From an uncultured Bacteroidales bacterium (GTDB taxonomy: Bacteria > Bacteroidota > Bacteroidia > Bacteroidales > Bacteroidaceae), in contig CALGJF010000041.1 in assembly GCA_937914945.1 (NCBI GenBank), positions 20,095-84,094 on the forward strand: 64,000 bases of DNA, given 5' to 3'. The position numbers and the translations under genes were made by a program. The stretch's first letter is position 1; every line of letters starts with the position of its first letter. Shown here one piece after another: positions 25,621 to 34,380 of the stretch. The notes beneath the pieces were generated by a model. That model was not told the origin of the DNA. It saw nothing but the letters and a program-made list of their open reading frames with translations, and ran no database searches.

Positions 25621-25706
25621 GTCTTTATTATTTGTGTAAAATTCTATATCATTACCTTTATTTTATTTGAATTAAATATCACTATCTGTACCGAAAACAG
25701 TGTGCT

Positions 25707-25783
25707 TTGTCATCTCGAACGTATGTGAGAGATCTCTTATTCGTGATATATTTGAGATTCCTCGCATAGGGCAGGGATAACAA
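25707..25783. repeat. Palindromic intergenic repeat, copy C
   Basis: TTGTCATCTCGAACGTATGT at the left with GAGAGATCTC, then GAGATTCCTCGCATAGG and a decayed end GGATAACAAAA. Lies 86 bp from copy B in the same gap. Confidence 0.65.
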
Positions 25784-25873
25784 AATTAAAACTATGCAAA
25801 CGGAAAGCCTGTTCGGCAACCGCGAAGATAATTAATAAAAAGAAAAAAATAACGACAATATTGCAATTTTAAT

Positions 25874-25882
25874 TATCTTCGC
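25874..25882 (+). promoter_or_regulatory. TATCTTCGC box upstream of ruvB
   Basis: TATCTTCGC 22 bp before the ruvB ATG, embedded in the right arm of a 19-bp inverted repeat; the left arm carries the same box facing the other way (25821-25829). Confidence 0.5.
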
Positions 25883-25904
25883 GGTTGATAAATTCAAGAG
25901 ATAT

Positions 25905-26924
25905 ATGAGCGAAGATTTTAATATACGCGGCAAAAACAGCGACAAGGAGTTTGAAAATGCTCTGCGCCCATTAACCTTCTCCCATTTCAGCGGGCAGGAT
26001 AAGGTGGTGAGCAACCTTAAAATCTTTGTCTCGGCAGCCAAGATGCGTGGCGAGTCGCTCGACCACGTGCTGTTGCACGGCCCTCCGGGACTGGGAAAAA
26101 CCACATTGAGCAATATTATAGCAAATGAGCTTGGAGTGGGCTTTAAGGTAACATCGGGCCCTGTGCTCGACAAACCGGGCGACCTTGCCGGCATACTCAC
26201 CTCGCTTGAGCCAAACGATGTGCTGTTCATAGACGAGATTCACCGCCTGTCGCCCATAGTGGAGGAGTATCTCTACTCGGCAATGGAGGATTACAGAATA
26301 GATATCCTCATAGACAAGGGACCGTCGGCACGCTCGATACAGATAGACCTGAACCCCTTTACACTTATAGGTGCCACCACACGCAGCGGCCTGCTCACAG
26401 CCCCATTGCGCGCCCGTTTCGGCATAAATATGCACTTGGAGTATTACGACAGCAAGACGCTGGCGGGCATCATAGGCCGTTCGGCAAACATATTGAATGT
26501 GTCGTTCGACGAGGAGGCTGCATACGAGATTGCACGCCGCAGCCGTGGAACGCCACGTATTGCCAACGCGCTGTTGCGACGCGTGCGCGACTTTGCACAG
26601 GTAATGGGCGACGGCCACATAAACAATTCCATAGCCAAGATGGCATTGGAGGCACTGAACATAGACCGTTACGGACTCGACGAAATTGACAATAAGATAC
26701 TCTGCACCATTATAGACAAGTTCAAGGGTGGCCCGGTGGGCATAGGTACCATTGCCACAGCATTGAGCGAGGATGCGGGCACAATAGAGGAGGTTTACGA
26801 GCCCTACCTGATAAAAGAGGGATTCATTAAACGCACTCCCCGTGGCCGCGAGGTTACCGACCTTGCCTATAAACATTTGGGACGCAGCCGTTTCAATAAT
26901 GGCGAACAGGGGACACTATTTTAA
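25905..26924 (+). CDS. ruvB: Holliday junction branch-migration helicase RuvB
   Basis: 339 residues, standard length. Walker A GPPGLGKTTLSNII, Walker B LFIDEIHRLSP, sensor 1 GATTRSGLLTAPLRARFG with the arginine finger, sensor 2 SRGTPRIANALLRRVRD, and a C-terminal winged helix (GGPVGIGTIA). RuvB drives branch migration with RuvA and ATP. No ruvA or ruvC nearby. A polysaccharide flippase gene starts 13 bp after the stop. Confidence 0.98.
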   Translation: MSEDFNIRGKNSDKEFENALRPLTFSHFSGQDKVVSNLKIFVSAAKMRGESLDHVLLHGPPGLGKTTLSNIIANELGVGFKVTSGPVLDKPGDLAGILTSLEPNDVLFIDEIHRLSPIVEEYLYSAMEDYRIDILIDKGPSARSIQIDLNPFTLIGATTRSGLLTAPLRARFGINMHLEYYDSKTLAGIIGRSANILNVSFDEEAAYEIARRSRGTPRIANALLRRVRDFAQVMGDGHINNSIAKMALEALNIDRYGLDEIDNKILCTIIDKFKGGPVGIGTIATALSEDAGTIEEVYEPYLIKEGFIKRTPRGREVTDLAYKHLGRSRFNNGEQGTLF

Positions 26925-26937
26925 CCACACACAACAA

Positions 26938-28425
26938 ATGGGCAAACTGCAATCACTTGCAAAAGACACAGTTATTTATGGGCTCAGCAGCATAGTAGGC
27001 CGTTTCCTAAACTATCTGCTTGTACCGCTTTACACTGCAAAAATGAGCGTGGAAAGTGGTAACTATGGTGTGGTTACCAACATTTATGCATGGACCGCCC
27101 TGTTGCTGATGATACTAACCTTTGGTTTCGAAACAACCTTTTTCCGTTTCGCAAGCCGCGAGGGGGCCAACGTATCAAAAACCTTCTCGATGTCTATGCA
27201 GGTTATTGGCACGCTGTGCGGTGTATTCCTTGCAGCGGTGTTCATATTTTTGCCAGATATTTCCACCGCGCTTGGCTATGCCGCCAACCCCGAATTTGTG
27301 GGTATTATGGCTGTGGTGGTGGCACTCGATGCGTTGCAGGCAATACCGTTCGGGCTGTTGAGGTTCCAAAAGAGGCCTATAAAATTTGCCGCACTCAAGC
27401 TGCTTAACATTTTCACAAACATAGGGCTCAACCTTTTTGTGTTCCTGTTGCTACCCGCGTTATGCGAAAAATACCCCGATGCGATGGGTGGTTTTTACTC
27501 GCCACACAACCAAGCCTTCTACGTGTTTTTCATAAACCTTGTATGCACGGCGTTCATCACACTCTTTTTTATACCCGAGTGCCGCCTGTTCCGTTTTACA
27601 GCCGATACAGCCCTGCTCAAAAGCATGCTCAAATACTCGTGGCCCCTGCTGCTGCTTGGCATTGCGGGAATACTTAACCTCAATGCTGACAAGATAATTT
27701 ACACACAGCTTGTGCCCGGGCAACAAGGTAAAATGGAACTAAGTGTTTATGGTGCCGCAGTGAAGGTGGCAGCCATCATGGCAATGCTTATGCAAGCGTT
27801 CCGCTATGCCTATGAGCCGTTCGTCTTTGGCAACAGCGCCACAAAAGACAGCAAAGCACTCAACGCCAAAGCAATGAAATATTTTATTGTCATTGCGCTG
27901 ATGGCGTTCCTTGTGGTAATGTTCTACATGGATATTTTGCGCCACCTCATAAACCCCGACTATTGGGAGGGGCTCAAAGTTGTGCCCATTGTGATGGCTG
28001 CCGAGATATTCATGGGCATATATTTCAATCTGTCGTTTTGGTATAAACTGAACGACGAAACATATTGGGGTGCCATATTCTCGTTCATAGGTTGTGCAAT
28101 ACTTTTTGCCGTGAACATAGTGTTTGTGCCGCGTTACGGATATATAGCCTGCGCGTGGGGCTCTTTTGCGGGCTACTTTACCGCAATGACACTATCCTAC
28201 ATTGTGGGGCAACAGCGCAACGCCACAAATTATGATATTAAAGGAATAGCCGCATATATTGCTCTTTTTGCGGTGCTCTATGGCATTTCCATTGTGCTAC
28301 CCATAGAAAACAGCATTGCCAAAATGGCGGTGAATACCCTGCTGCTGTTTGTTTTTGTGGCATACTTTGTGAAGAAAGACCTGCCACTGAACCAGATTCC
28401 TGTGATTAAAAGGTTTGTGAGGTAG
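26938..28425 (+). CDS. Polysaccharide/lipid flippase, Wzx-like (MOP superfamily)
   Basis: 495 residues from the ATG at 26938, chosen for MGKLQSLAKDTVIYGLSSIV, the usual start of this family; a longer frame overlaps ruvB. About 14 membrane helices, with the first pair VGRFLNYLLVPLYT. Such proteins flip undecaprenyl-linked sugars or related lipids across the inner membrane. No glycosyltransferase cluster is adjacent; the link with ruvB is probably only co-transcription. Confidence 0.88.
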   Translation: MGKLQSLAKDTVIYGLSSIVGRFLNYLLVPLYTAKMSVESGNYGVVTNIYAWTALLLMILTFGFETTFFRFASREGANVSKTFSMSMQVIGTLCGVFLAAVFIFLPDISTALGYAANPEFVGIMAVVVALDALQAIPFGLLRFQKRPIKFAALKLLNIFTNIGLNLFVFLLLPALCEKYPDAMGGFYSPHNQAFYVFFINLVCTAFITLFFIPECRLFRFTADTALLKSMLKYSWPLLLLGIAGILNLNADKIIYTQLVPGQQGKMELSVYGAAVKVAAIMAMLMQAFRYAYEPFVFGNSATKDSKALNAKAMKYFIVIALMAFLVVMFYMDILRHLINPDYWEGLKVVPIVMAAEIFMGIYFNLSFWYKLNDETYWGAIFSFIGCAILFAVNIVFVPRYGYIACAWGSFAGYFTAMTLSYIVGQQRNATNYDIKGIAAYIALFAVLYGISIVLPIENSIAKMAVNTLLLFVFVAYFVKKDLPLNQIPVIKRFVR

Positions 28426-28479
28426 AGGTTGCAAGAGGATAAAAAAATCTTCGGAATATATTTCCCAAGAATATAAAAC

Positions 28480-28511
28480 AAAAAGCGGAGAAAGTCTTTC
28501 AACTTTCTCCG
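28480..28511 (-). terminator. Terminator of tRNA-Met
   Basis: On the minus strand CGGAGAAAGT and ACTTTCTCCG pair around a short loop and are followed by CTTTTTG, a few bases after the tRNA. Confidence 0.85.
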
Positions 28512-28517
28512 TTTCAG

Positions 28518-28591
28518 TAGCGAGACCCGGGATTGAACCGGGGACCTCATGATTATGAATCATGCGCTCTAACCAGCTGAGCTATCTCGCC
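28518..28591 (-). tRNA. tRNA-Met (CAT), probably elongator
   Basis: A 74-base cloverleaf on the minus strand: GGCGAGA pairs with TCTCGCT (G1-U72 wobble), discriminator A, anticodon loop TTCATAA. The first acceptor pair is G-U, unlike the unpaired C1-A72 of initiators, so elongator is likelier. A lysidine-modified tRNA-Ile cannot be fully excluded. CCA is not encoded. Confidence 0.92.
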
Positions 28592-28886
28592 ATCACATTT
28601 TTGCGGTGCAAAGATATGGCTATAAATTGAGAATCACAAATATTTTCTTCTTTTTCCTCAAAAAATTATTAAAAATAGGTAAACATGGTGCTTATTGCAT
28701 CAACCAGCAACCTTGCATAAGATTGACAAAACAGCTATTCATCACCAAATTTTTATTTACAAAAATTACGCGTTCGTGTTATTTAACTAAATATAATTTA
28801 GCGTTTTATTGTTTTTTTCGATATAAATACTTATCTTGCGAAAGCTATATTACACAGTATGTATATTCTTTGAACTCCGACAAACA

Positions 28887-29267
28887 ATGAACAAAGAGAA
28901 ATTCAGTATCGAGTATCCCATGAAAGGCAGTGCAGCTATGATTTGGCGCTACATTGGAACTGCTGCGGGGCTCTCTCCTTGGTTTGCCGATAAGGTAGAG
29001 GCAGCAGGTAAATCGCTTGTATTCTGCTGGGGAAAAACAGAACAGAGAACGGCTCACATTATTACACAACGTAATGGTGTGTATGTGAAATTGAGGTGGG
29101 ACGATGAGGACCCGCACACATATTTTGAAATGCGAATAGCTTACAATGAACTGACAAGAGAACATACTCTTGAAATTACCGACTTTGCCGAAAAGGGCGA
29201 GATTGACGACCAAAAGGATTTATGGGACTCACAGATTGATGCTCTGCGTCGGCTTTCGGGCATGTAA
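28887..29267 (+). CDS. START-like/AHSA1-like domain protein
   Basis: 126 residues from the ATG at 28887; the frame runs further upstream without support. Pattern IEYPMKGSAAMIWRYIGTAAGLSPWFAD, WGKTEQRTAHI and a long closing helix DLWDSQIDALRRLSGM fits the Bacteroidetes START-like domain family (quoted in parts). START/AHSA1 folds bind hydrophobic ligands or co-chaperone partners; the role here is unknown. Single-gene unit with terminator at 29340-29371. Confidence 0.8.
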   Translation: MNKEKFSIEYPMKGSAAMIWRYIGTAAGLSPWFADKVEAAGKSLVFCWGKTEQRTAHIITQRNGVYVKLRWDDEDPHTYFEMRIAYNELTREHTLEITDFAEKGEIDDQKDLWDSQIDALRRLSGM

Positions 29268-29339
29268 AAGAAACTACATAACAGCTATACACAAACCATA
29301 AATTCAATATGGTTACTTATGTATGCCGGATTATGATAT

Positions 29340-29371
29340 GCACCGTTCTACACATAGAATGGTGCTTTTTT
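29340..29371 (+). terminator. Terminator of the START-like gene
   Basis: GCACCGTTCTA (29340-29350) pairs with TAGAATGGTGC (29355-29365) with one G-T, then TTTTTT. Confidence 0.85.
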
Positions 29372-29455
29372 AATTTACGGCTCACACGTAAATATTGGGG
29401 GCTTGCTCTAAAAATAAAACCGGCACCATAAGAGATATTAAATACATATCAACAA

Positions 29456-29590
29456 GGAATTATTGTGGCGTGGGTGCAGCAAGGCGTGGCCGCCCGTGGC
29501 TACGTGAACGGGAGGGGCCCAAAGCGAAGCGATGGGAGGGATAGCACCCATAGGGTGCGTACCTTAAAGCACTTATGCCACAATAATTCC
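29456..29590 (+). ncRNA. Candidate structured RNA or palindromic element, GC-rich
   Basis: 135 bases, much richer in GC than its flanks. 29456-29477 pairs with 29569-29590 over 22 continuous positions, three of them G-U, which favours a plus-strand RNA fold. Inside: GGCG/CGCC (29483-29486 with 29491-29494) or CCCGT/ACGGG (29493-29497 with 29508-29512), and a perfect GCACCC-ATA-GGGTGC hairpin (29544-29558). GCACCC can instead pair with GGGTGC at 29472-29477 of the closing stem. It could be an RNA, a regulator of lptG-ribBA, or a dispersed repeat; no family was recognised. Confidence 0.45.
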
Positions 29591-29739
29591 AAACAACTCA
29601 CAGGCAACAGAAAAATTAAAAAGAAAAAAGTTTTATATTAAAACATCTAAATACAATTTGAATACCATTTAGCTTTTATAGGCAAGACACTTTTAACTAT
29701 ATATAATTATTATTTATTTAACAAAAACAGGAAATTTGT

Positions 29740-29769
29740 TTTGCCTTTCGCTCGCTTGCACTATCTTTG
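29740..29769 (+). promoter_or_regulatory. Upstream tandem promoter of lptG-ribBA-aspC
   Basis: -33 TTTG at 29740-29743, 18-bp spacer, -7 TATCTTTG at 29762-29769. Part of a 24-bp exact repeat (29750-29773) shared with the second promoter. Confidence 0.65.
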
Positions 29770-29823
29770 CAATGTTAGCTTGCGAAGTATAGGCTGCGCT
29801 CACGGTAAATAAACAAAGTAAAC

Positions 29824-29853
29824 TTTGTTATTAGCTCGCTTGCACTATCTTTG
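29824..29853 (+). promoter_or_regulatory. Downstream tandem promoter of lptG-ribBA-aspC
   Basis: -33 TTTG at 29824-29827, 18-bp spacer, -7 TATCTTTG at 29846-29853, in the second exact copy (29834-29857). The -33 sits in a small inverted repeat AACAAAGT/ACTTTGTT (29812-29829). Leader to ATG about 145 bases. Confidence 0.65.
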
Positions 29854-30003
29854 CAATATAAAATAACACGAAAGTGTCATAATCGAACTTATGAGTGATT
29901 TCCCTATAAACCATAATAGAGATTTATACTCCTTAAAGTCGTAGAAATGACAATATAATATTTGGTTTGTATAACTAAAAACTGCTACTAAATATCGGAG
30001 AAT

Positions 30004-31914
30004 ATGAAGTTACCCCGATTATATATAAAAAAACTCGATTGGTTCATCATTAAAAGTTTTGTGCAGCTTTTAATGGGTACATTCTTCATCTGCCTATTTA
30101 TCTTCATCATGCAAATGTTGTGGAAATCGGTAGATGAATTTGTGGGTAAAGGATTGGATTTCACCGTTCTTGCACAGTTTTTCTCGCTCTGCTCGGTTGC
30201 CGTGGTTGCCGAGGCTCTACCACTTGCCATATTGCTTGCATCACTCATGACATTCGGTAATTTTGGTGAGAGATTGGAGTTACTTGCCATGAAAGCTGCC
30301 GGTATTCCGCTCATAAGAATAATGATGCCTATTATGGCGGTGTGTATTATTATGGGTGGTGTGTCGTTCTATTTTCAGAACGTGGTGAGCCCATATGCCC
30401 AAATGAAATTATACACCATTCTATACTCCATAAAACAGACTTCGCCCGAGGTGGAGATACCCGAGGGTGTATTCTACGACCAAATTGAGGGATATAATCT
30501 GTTTGTTCAAAAGAAAGACAAGGAGACCGGCATGTTGTATAAAGTGATGATTTACGATATGTCGGCCGGGTTTGAAAATGCCAATATACTTGTGGCCGAT
30601 TCGGGAAAAATTACCACTACACCCGATGATAAACACCTTATTCTGCAACTATTCACCGGCGAACAATTTTCAAATATTGTAGATCAGGGTGTGAATAAAA
30701 AGAATGTACCCTACCGCCGCGAAACGTTCCGCAAAAAGGTTGTTGTAATACCCATTGATGGCGGTTTTGACATGAAAGACGGCTCTTTCCTTAAAGCAAA
30801 TGCAAAGAGCCAGAATATGCTGGAGCTCGAAGAGTCTATTGAATCACTCACACACTACACCGACAGCATAGGCCGTAATAATTGGCGCGGTGCAATGCGC
30901 ACAACATTTAACATAAGAACCGAATATACATCGCAGGACACTACATATATGGAGAGAAACAACCTTTTCTCCTTGAATACCGACAGCGTGTATAACACAG
31001 CCACCTCGCTTAACAAAAAATTGTGGAAGAAGGCGCATCTGACAAAAATTAAACAGTTGAAAACCGACTACGAGATAAAGAACAGCATATTGCATGGCTT
31101 GGATAAAGACCTTAACAAGCACAAGATTACATGGTGGGATAAAATCACCTTATCGCTTGCTTGTGTAATATTTTTCTTTATTGGTGCTCCGCTTGGTGCC
31201 ATTGTGAGAAAAGGCGGTTTAGGCTACCCTGTTCTTATTTCAGTGGCAATATTCATATTGTACTATCTGCTCAACACATCGGCCTACAAAATGGCACGCG
31301 AAGGCGAATGGCATATATGGGTTGGCAGTTGGTTAAGCACACTTGTACTTGCCCCCATGGGTATTTTGTTTACATATCAATCGAATAAAGATTCGGCAAT
31401 CTTTAACACCGATGCATATAAAGCATTCTTTATGTCGCTTTTTGGAATACGCGAAAAGCGTAATGTTACACTAAAAGAGGTTGTAATAGACGACCCCGAT
31501 TATAACAACGACTATAAGATTCTTGAAGAGATACACAAAGAGGCACGCGAATACAAAAAGAGAAGCAAACTTAAGAAATTACCTTCTATAAGCAGTGTAT
31601 TCTTTACAACAGATGACAGTAAGCTGTTATCTTTGAATGAAAAATTGGAAAGTACCATTGAAGAGATGGGCAACAGCCGTAACAAAAAGGTAATTCAGTT
31701 ACTTAATGTATTCCCTATACTTGCACCCGAAGGCATAAAATCGCCATTCACCATTAAATGGCTCAATATATTATCACTTGTAATATTCCCTATCGGAATA
31801 ATCATATATGTGAGGGCTGTGAGATTCAGATTCCGCCTACTTAAAGACCTTGTTACAGTGGAACAGAACTCAAAAACCCTCATGGAGAGAATTGTAAAAG
31901 AAAAACTTATATAA
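30004..31914 (+). CDS. LptF/LptG-family lipopolysaccharide export permease
   Basis: 636 residues, far longer than E. coli LptF/G (about 360) but usual in Bacteroidetes. N-terminal helices IIKSFVQLLMGTFFICLFIF and the family's LPLAILLASLMTFGNFGERLELLAMKAAG block (in parts), a periplasmic jellyroll about 110-370, then VIFFFIGAPLGAIVRKGGLG and further helices. Beyond about 470 there is a charged cytoplasmic extension and a last membrane helix. With LptB it extracts LPS from the inner membrane. One LptF/LptG-type gene only is seen here. First gene of an operon, 9 bp before ribBA. Confidence 0.9.
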   Translation: MKLPRLYIKKLDWFIIKSFVQLLMGTFFICLFIFIMQMLWKSVDEFVGKGLDFTVLAQFFSLCSVAVVAEALPLAILLASLMTFGNFGERLELLAMKAAGIPLIRIMMPIMAVCIIMGGVSFYFQNVVSPYAQMKLYTILYSIKQTSPEVEIPEGVFYDQIEGYNLFVQKKDKETGMLYKVMIYDMSAGFENANILVADSGKITTTPDDKHLILQLFTGEQFSNIVDQGVNKKNVPYRRETFRKKVVVIPIDGGFDMKDGSFLKANAKSQNMLELEESIESLTHYTDSIGRNNWRGAMRTTFNIRTEYTSQDTTYMERNNLFSLNTDSVYNTATSLNKKLWKKAHLTKIKQLKTDYEIKNSILHGLDKDLNKHKITWWDKITLSLACVIFFFIGAPLGAIVRKGGLGYPVLISVAIFILYYLLNTSAYKMAREGEWHIWVGSWLSTLVLAPMGILFTYQSNKDSAIFNTDAYKAFFMSLFGIREKRNVTLKEVVIDDPDYNNDYKILEEIHKEAREYKKRSKLKKLPSISSVFFTTDDSKLLSLNEKLESTIEEMGNSRNKKVIQLLNVFPILAPEGIKSPFTIKWLNILSLVIFPIGIIIYVRAVRFRFRLLKDLVTVEQNSKTLMERIVKEKLI

Positions 31915-31923
31915 AAACTATAC

Positions 31924-33141
31924 ATGGAAAATTTCAAGTTAAGTTCTATAGATGATGCTATAAAAGATTTTCGCGAAGGAAAATTTGTTATAGTGGTTGA
32001 TGATGAAGACAGAGAAAATGAAGGAGACTTTATCATAGCCGCAGAAAAGATAACCCCCGAGGCTGTTAATTTTATGCTTAAAAACGGCCGTGGAGTATTG
32101 TGCGCACCCATTACAATGTCGCGCTGTAAGGAACTACAGCTCGACCCGCAAGTAAACACAAACACCAGCCTGCTTGGAACACCGTTTACCATTACAATAG
32201 ATAAAATTGAAGGGTGCAGCACAGGTGTATCAACAGCCGACAGAGCCGCAACAATAAAGGCACTTGCCGACCCTGCAAGCACTGCCGAAACATTTGCACG
32301 CCCCGGACACATAAACCCATTGTATGCGCAGGATAAGGGTGTATTGCGCCGTGCAGGCCACACCGAAGCAAGTATAGATCTTGCCCGCCTTGCTGGGCTC
32401 TACCCTGCTGCCGCACTTATTGAGATAATGAACGAGGATGGTACCATGGCACGTATGCCGGAACTCATAAAGATTGCACAAGAGAATAATCTTAAAATTA
32501 TATCAATAAGAGACCTTATAGAGTATCGCTTGCAACAGGAATCGCTTGTTGAAAAAGGCGAAGAGGTAGATATGCCCACAGAACATGGCCATTTCCGCCT
32601 CATACCCTTTAAGCAGACAGCAACAGGGCTTGAGCATGTGGCACTTATAAAAGGAGAATGGGAAGAAAACGAACCGATACTTGTACGCGTACACTCATCT
32701 TGTATAACAGGCGATATATTTGGTTCACAGCGTTGCGATTGCGGTTCACAGCTGCATAAAGCGATGGAGCTGATTGAGGGCGCCGGCAAGGGTGTTGTTG
32801 TATATCTTAACCAAGAGGGGCGCGGAATAGGTCTTATGAACAAAATGAAAGCATATAAACTGCAAGAAGAGGGAATGGACACCGTAGATGCCAACCTATG
32901 CCTTGGATTCAAAGCCGATGAAAGAGATTATGGTGTGGGTGCTGAAATACTACGCAAAATAGGTGTTCACAAAATGAGACTTATAACCAACAACCCCGTA
33001 AAACGCATAGGACTCGAAAGCTACGGCTTGGAGGTTGTGGAAAATGTAAGTATTGAGATAGAACCCAACAACTTTAATTCGCGCTACCTCCATACAAAAG
33101 CAGAACGCATGGGGCATACACTGCATTTTAATAAGAAATAA
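31924..33141 (+). CDS. ribBA: Bifunctional 3,4-dihydroxy-2-butanone-4-phosphate synthase / GTP cyclohydrolase II
   Basis: 405 residues. RibB half: IVVDDEDRENEGDFIIAAE with acidic catalytic residues, then TGVSTADRAATIKAL and RPGHINPL. RibA half: RVHSSCITGDIFGSQRCDCG with the zinc Cys triad, YLNQEGRGIGLMNKMKAY and RLITNNPVKRIGLE. These are the two entry reactions of riboflavin synthesis, from ribulose-5-phosphate and GTP. All key motifs of both halves are present. Operon between lptG (9 bp) and the aminotransferase (23 bp). Confidence 0.97.
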   Translation: MENFKLSSIDDAIKDFREGKFVIVVDDEDRENEGDFIIAAEKITPEAVNFMLKNGRGVLCAPITMSRCKELQLDPQVNTNTSLLGTPFTITIDKIEGCSTGVSTADRAATIKALADPASTAETFARPGHINPLYAQDKGVLRRAGHTEASIDLARLAGLYPAAALIEIMNEDGTMARMPELIKIAQENNLKIISIRDLIEYRLQQESLVEKGEEVDMPTEHGHFRLIPFKQTATGLEHVALIKGEWEENEPILVRVHSSCITGDIFGSQRCDCGSQLHKAMELIEGAGKGVVVYLNQEGRGIGLMNKMKAYKLQEEGMDTVDANLCLGFKADERDYGVGAEILRKIGVHKMRLITNNPVKRIGLESYGLEVVENVSIEIEPNNFNSRYLHTKAERMGHTLHFNKK

Positions 33142-33164
33142 AAATAATAAAAACTAACTATTAT

Positions 33165-34358
33165 ATGAACAAACTATCTAATCGTGTCAATAGATTAGCA
33201 CCATCTGCTACATTGGCAATGTCGCAAAAAAGCCAGGAATTAAAGGCACAAGGCGTTGATGTAATAAATATGAGTGTGGGTGAACCCGATTTCAACACAC
33301 CCGATGCTATAAAGGAAGCCGGTAAACAGGCTATAGAAGATAATTGGTCGCGCTACTCACCCGTACCGGGATACCCTGCTTTGCGTAAGGCAATAGTAGA
33401 AAAACTAAAAAGAGAAAACGGGCTTGAATTTACCGAAGCACAGATATCCGTATCAAATGGCGCAAAACAGGCTGTATGCAACGCAATTATGGCACTTGTA
33501 AACGAGGGCGACGAGGTAATTATCCCTGCCCCCTACTGGGTGAGCTACCCCGATATGGTTAAACTTGCCGATGGCACACCCGTTATTATCTCTGCCGGAA
33601 TAGAGCAGAATTTCAAAATAACCGGTGAGCAGTTGGAGGCTGCCATAACCCCAAAAACAAAAATGCTTATTCTGTGCTCTCCATCGAACCCCACAGGCTC
33701 GGTATATACAAAAGAGGAACTAAAAGCACTTGCCGATGTTCTCGCAAAGCATCCCGATGTTTTTATTGTTGCCGACGAGATTTATGAACATATAAACTAT
33801 GTGGGCAAGCACGAGAGTATTGCACAATTCGATGAGATACGCGACAGGGTAATTATTATAAACGGTGTATCAAAGGCATATGCCATGACAGGCTGGCGCA
33901 TTGGTTTCCTTGCTGCTGCCGACTGGATTGTAAAAGGCTGTAATAAATTGCAGGGACAATACACAAGCGGCCCCGGTTCAATATCACAGATTGCATCTAT
34001 TGAAGCATATAATGGCTCACAGGAACCTGTAGAGGAGATGAGAAAGGCTTTTGAACGTCGTCGCGACCTCATTGTTAAACTTGCAAAAGATATCCCCGGC
34101 CTTGAAGTTAATATCCCCGAGGGTGCTTTCTATCTGTTCCCAAAATGCAGTTCGTTCTACGGTAAGAGCTATAACGGACAAACCATAAACAATTCTGACG
34201 ACCTTGCAATGTACCTTTTAACCGAAGCGCATGTAGCTGCTGTGGGTGGCACATCGTTTGGCGCACCAGAATGCTTCCGTATGAGTTATGCCACAAGCGA
34301 CGAAAATATCATTGAGGCTATGCGACGCATAAAAGAGGCGCTTGCAAAACTTAATTAA
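33165..34358 (+). CDS. aspC: Class I aspartate-type aminotransferase
   Basis: 397 residues. SVGEPDFNTPDAIKEAG N-terminal motif, APYWVSYPDM, LCSPSNPTGSVYTKEEL, VADEIYEHINY, and the PLP lysine in IINGVSKAYAMTGWRIGF; C-terminal RMSYATSDENI carries the substrate Arg. This is the Ib subgroup (aspartate/prephenate type) that moves the amino group of aspartate or glutamate. Last gene of the lptG-ribBA operon; terminator at 34381-34415. Confidence 0.92.
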   Translation: MNKLSNRVNRLAPSATLAMSQKSQELKAQGVDVINMSVGEPDFNTPDAIKEAGKQAIEDNWSRYSPVPGYPALRKAIVEKLKRENGLEFTEAQISVSNGAKQAVCNAIMALVNEGDEVIIPAPYWVSYPDMVKLADGTPVIISAGIEQNFKITGEQLEAAITPKTKMLILCSPSNPTGSVYTKEELKALADVLAKHPDVFIVADEIYEHINYVGKHESIAQFDEIRDRVIIINGVSKAYAMTGWRIGFLAAADWIVKGCNKLQGQYTSGPGSISQIASIEAYNGSQEPVEEMRKAFERRRDLIVKLAKDIPGLEVNIPEGAFYLFPKCSSFYGKSYNGQTINNSDDLAMYLLTEAHVAAVGGTSFGAPECFRMSYATSDENIIEAMRRIKEALAKLN

Positions 34359-34380
34359 CAGGTGTTATAAACAAATACTT

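Larger units (their letters stand above)
25496..25904. other. Intergenic region with two palindromic repeats and an inverted repeat before ruvB
   Basis: No gene seen. It holds repeat copies B (25541-25620) and C (25707-25783), and a 19-bp inverted repeat (25817-25835 with 25869-25887) whose right arm contains the ruvB -7 box. Outside copy B, partly complementary flanks near 25511-25535 and 25640-25665 extend its arms. Confidence 0.7.
29268..30003. other. Long intergenic region with a terminator, a structured element and two tandem promoters
   Basis: No convincing gene in 736 bp. It contains the terminator of the START-like gene (29340-29371), a GC-rich foldable element (29456-29590), and two promoter copies 84 bp apart (29740-29769 and 29824-29853) before lptG. 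The rest is AT-rich. Confidence 0.75.

Noticed and set aside
23747..25783. CRISPR array
   Set aside because: Repeat copies A, B and C are irregularly spaced (over 1.7 kb apart or 86 bp), palindromic and divergent; no spacers or cas genes.
25971..26876. 301-residue minus-strand open frame
   Set aside because: Antisense to ruvB; Cys/Tyr-rich nonsense composition.
29456..29590. Integron attC site or IS end
   Set aside because: No GTTRRRY/RYYYAAC core, no integrase or transposase, and no direct repeats at the ends.
31695..32363. 222-residue minus-strand open frame
   Set aside because: Antisense to the lptG-ribBA junction; Ser-rich shadow with no start context.
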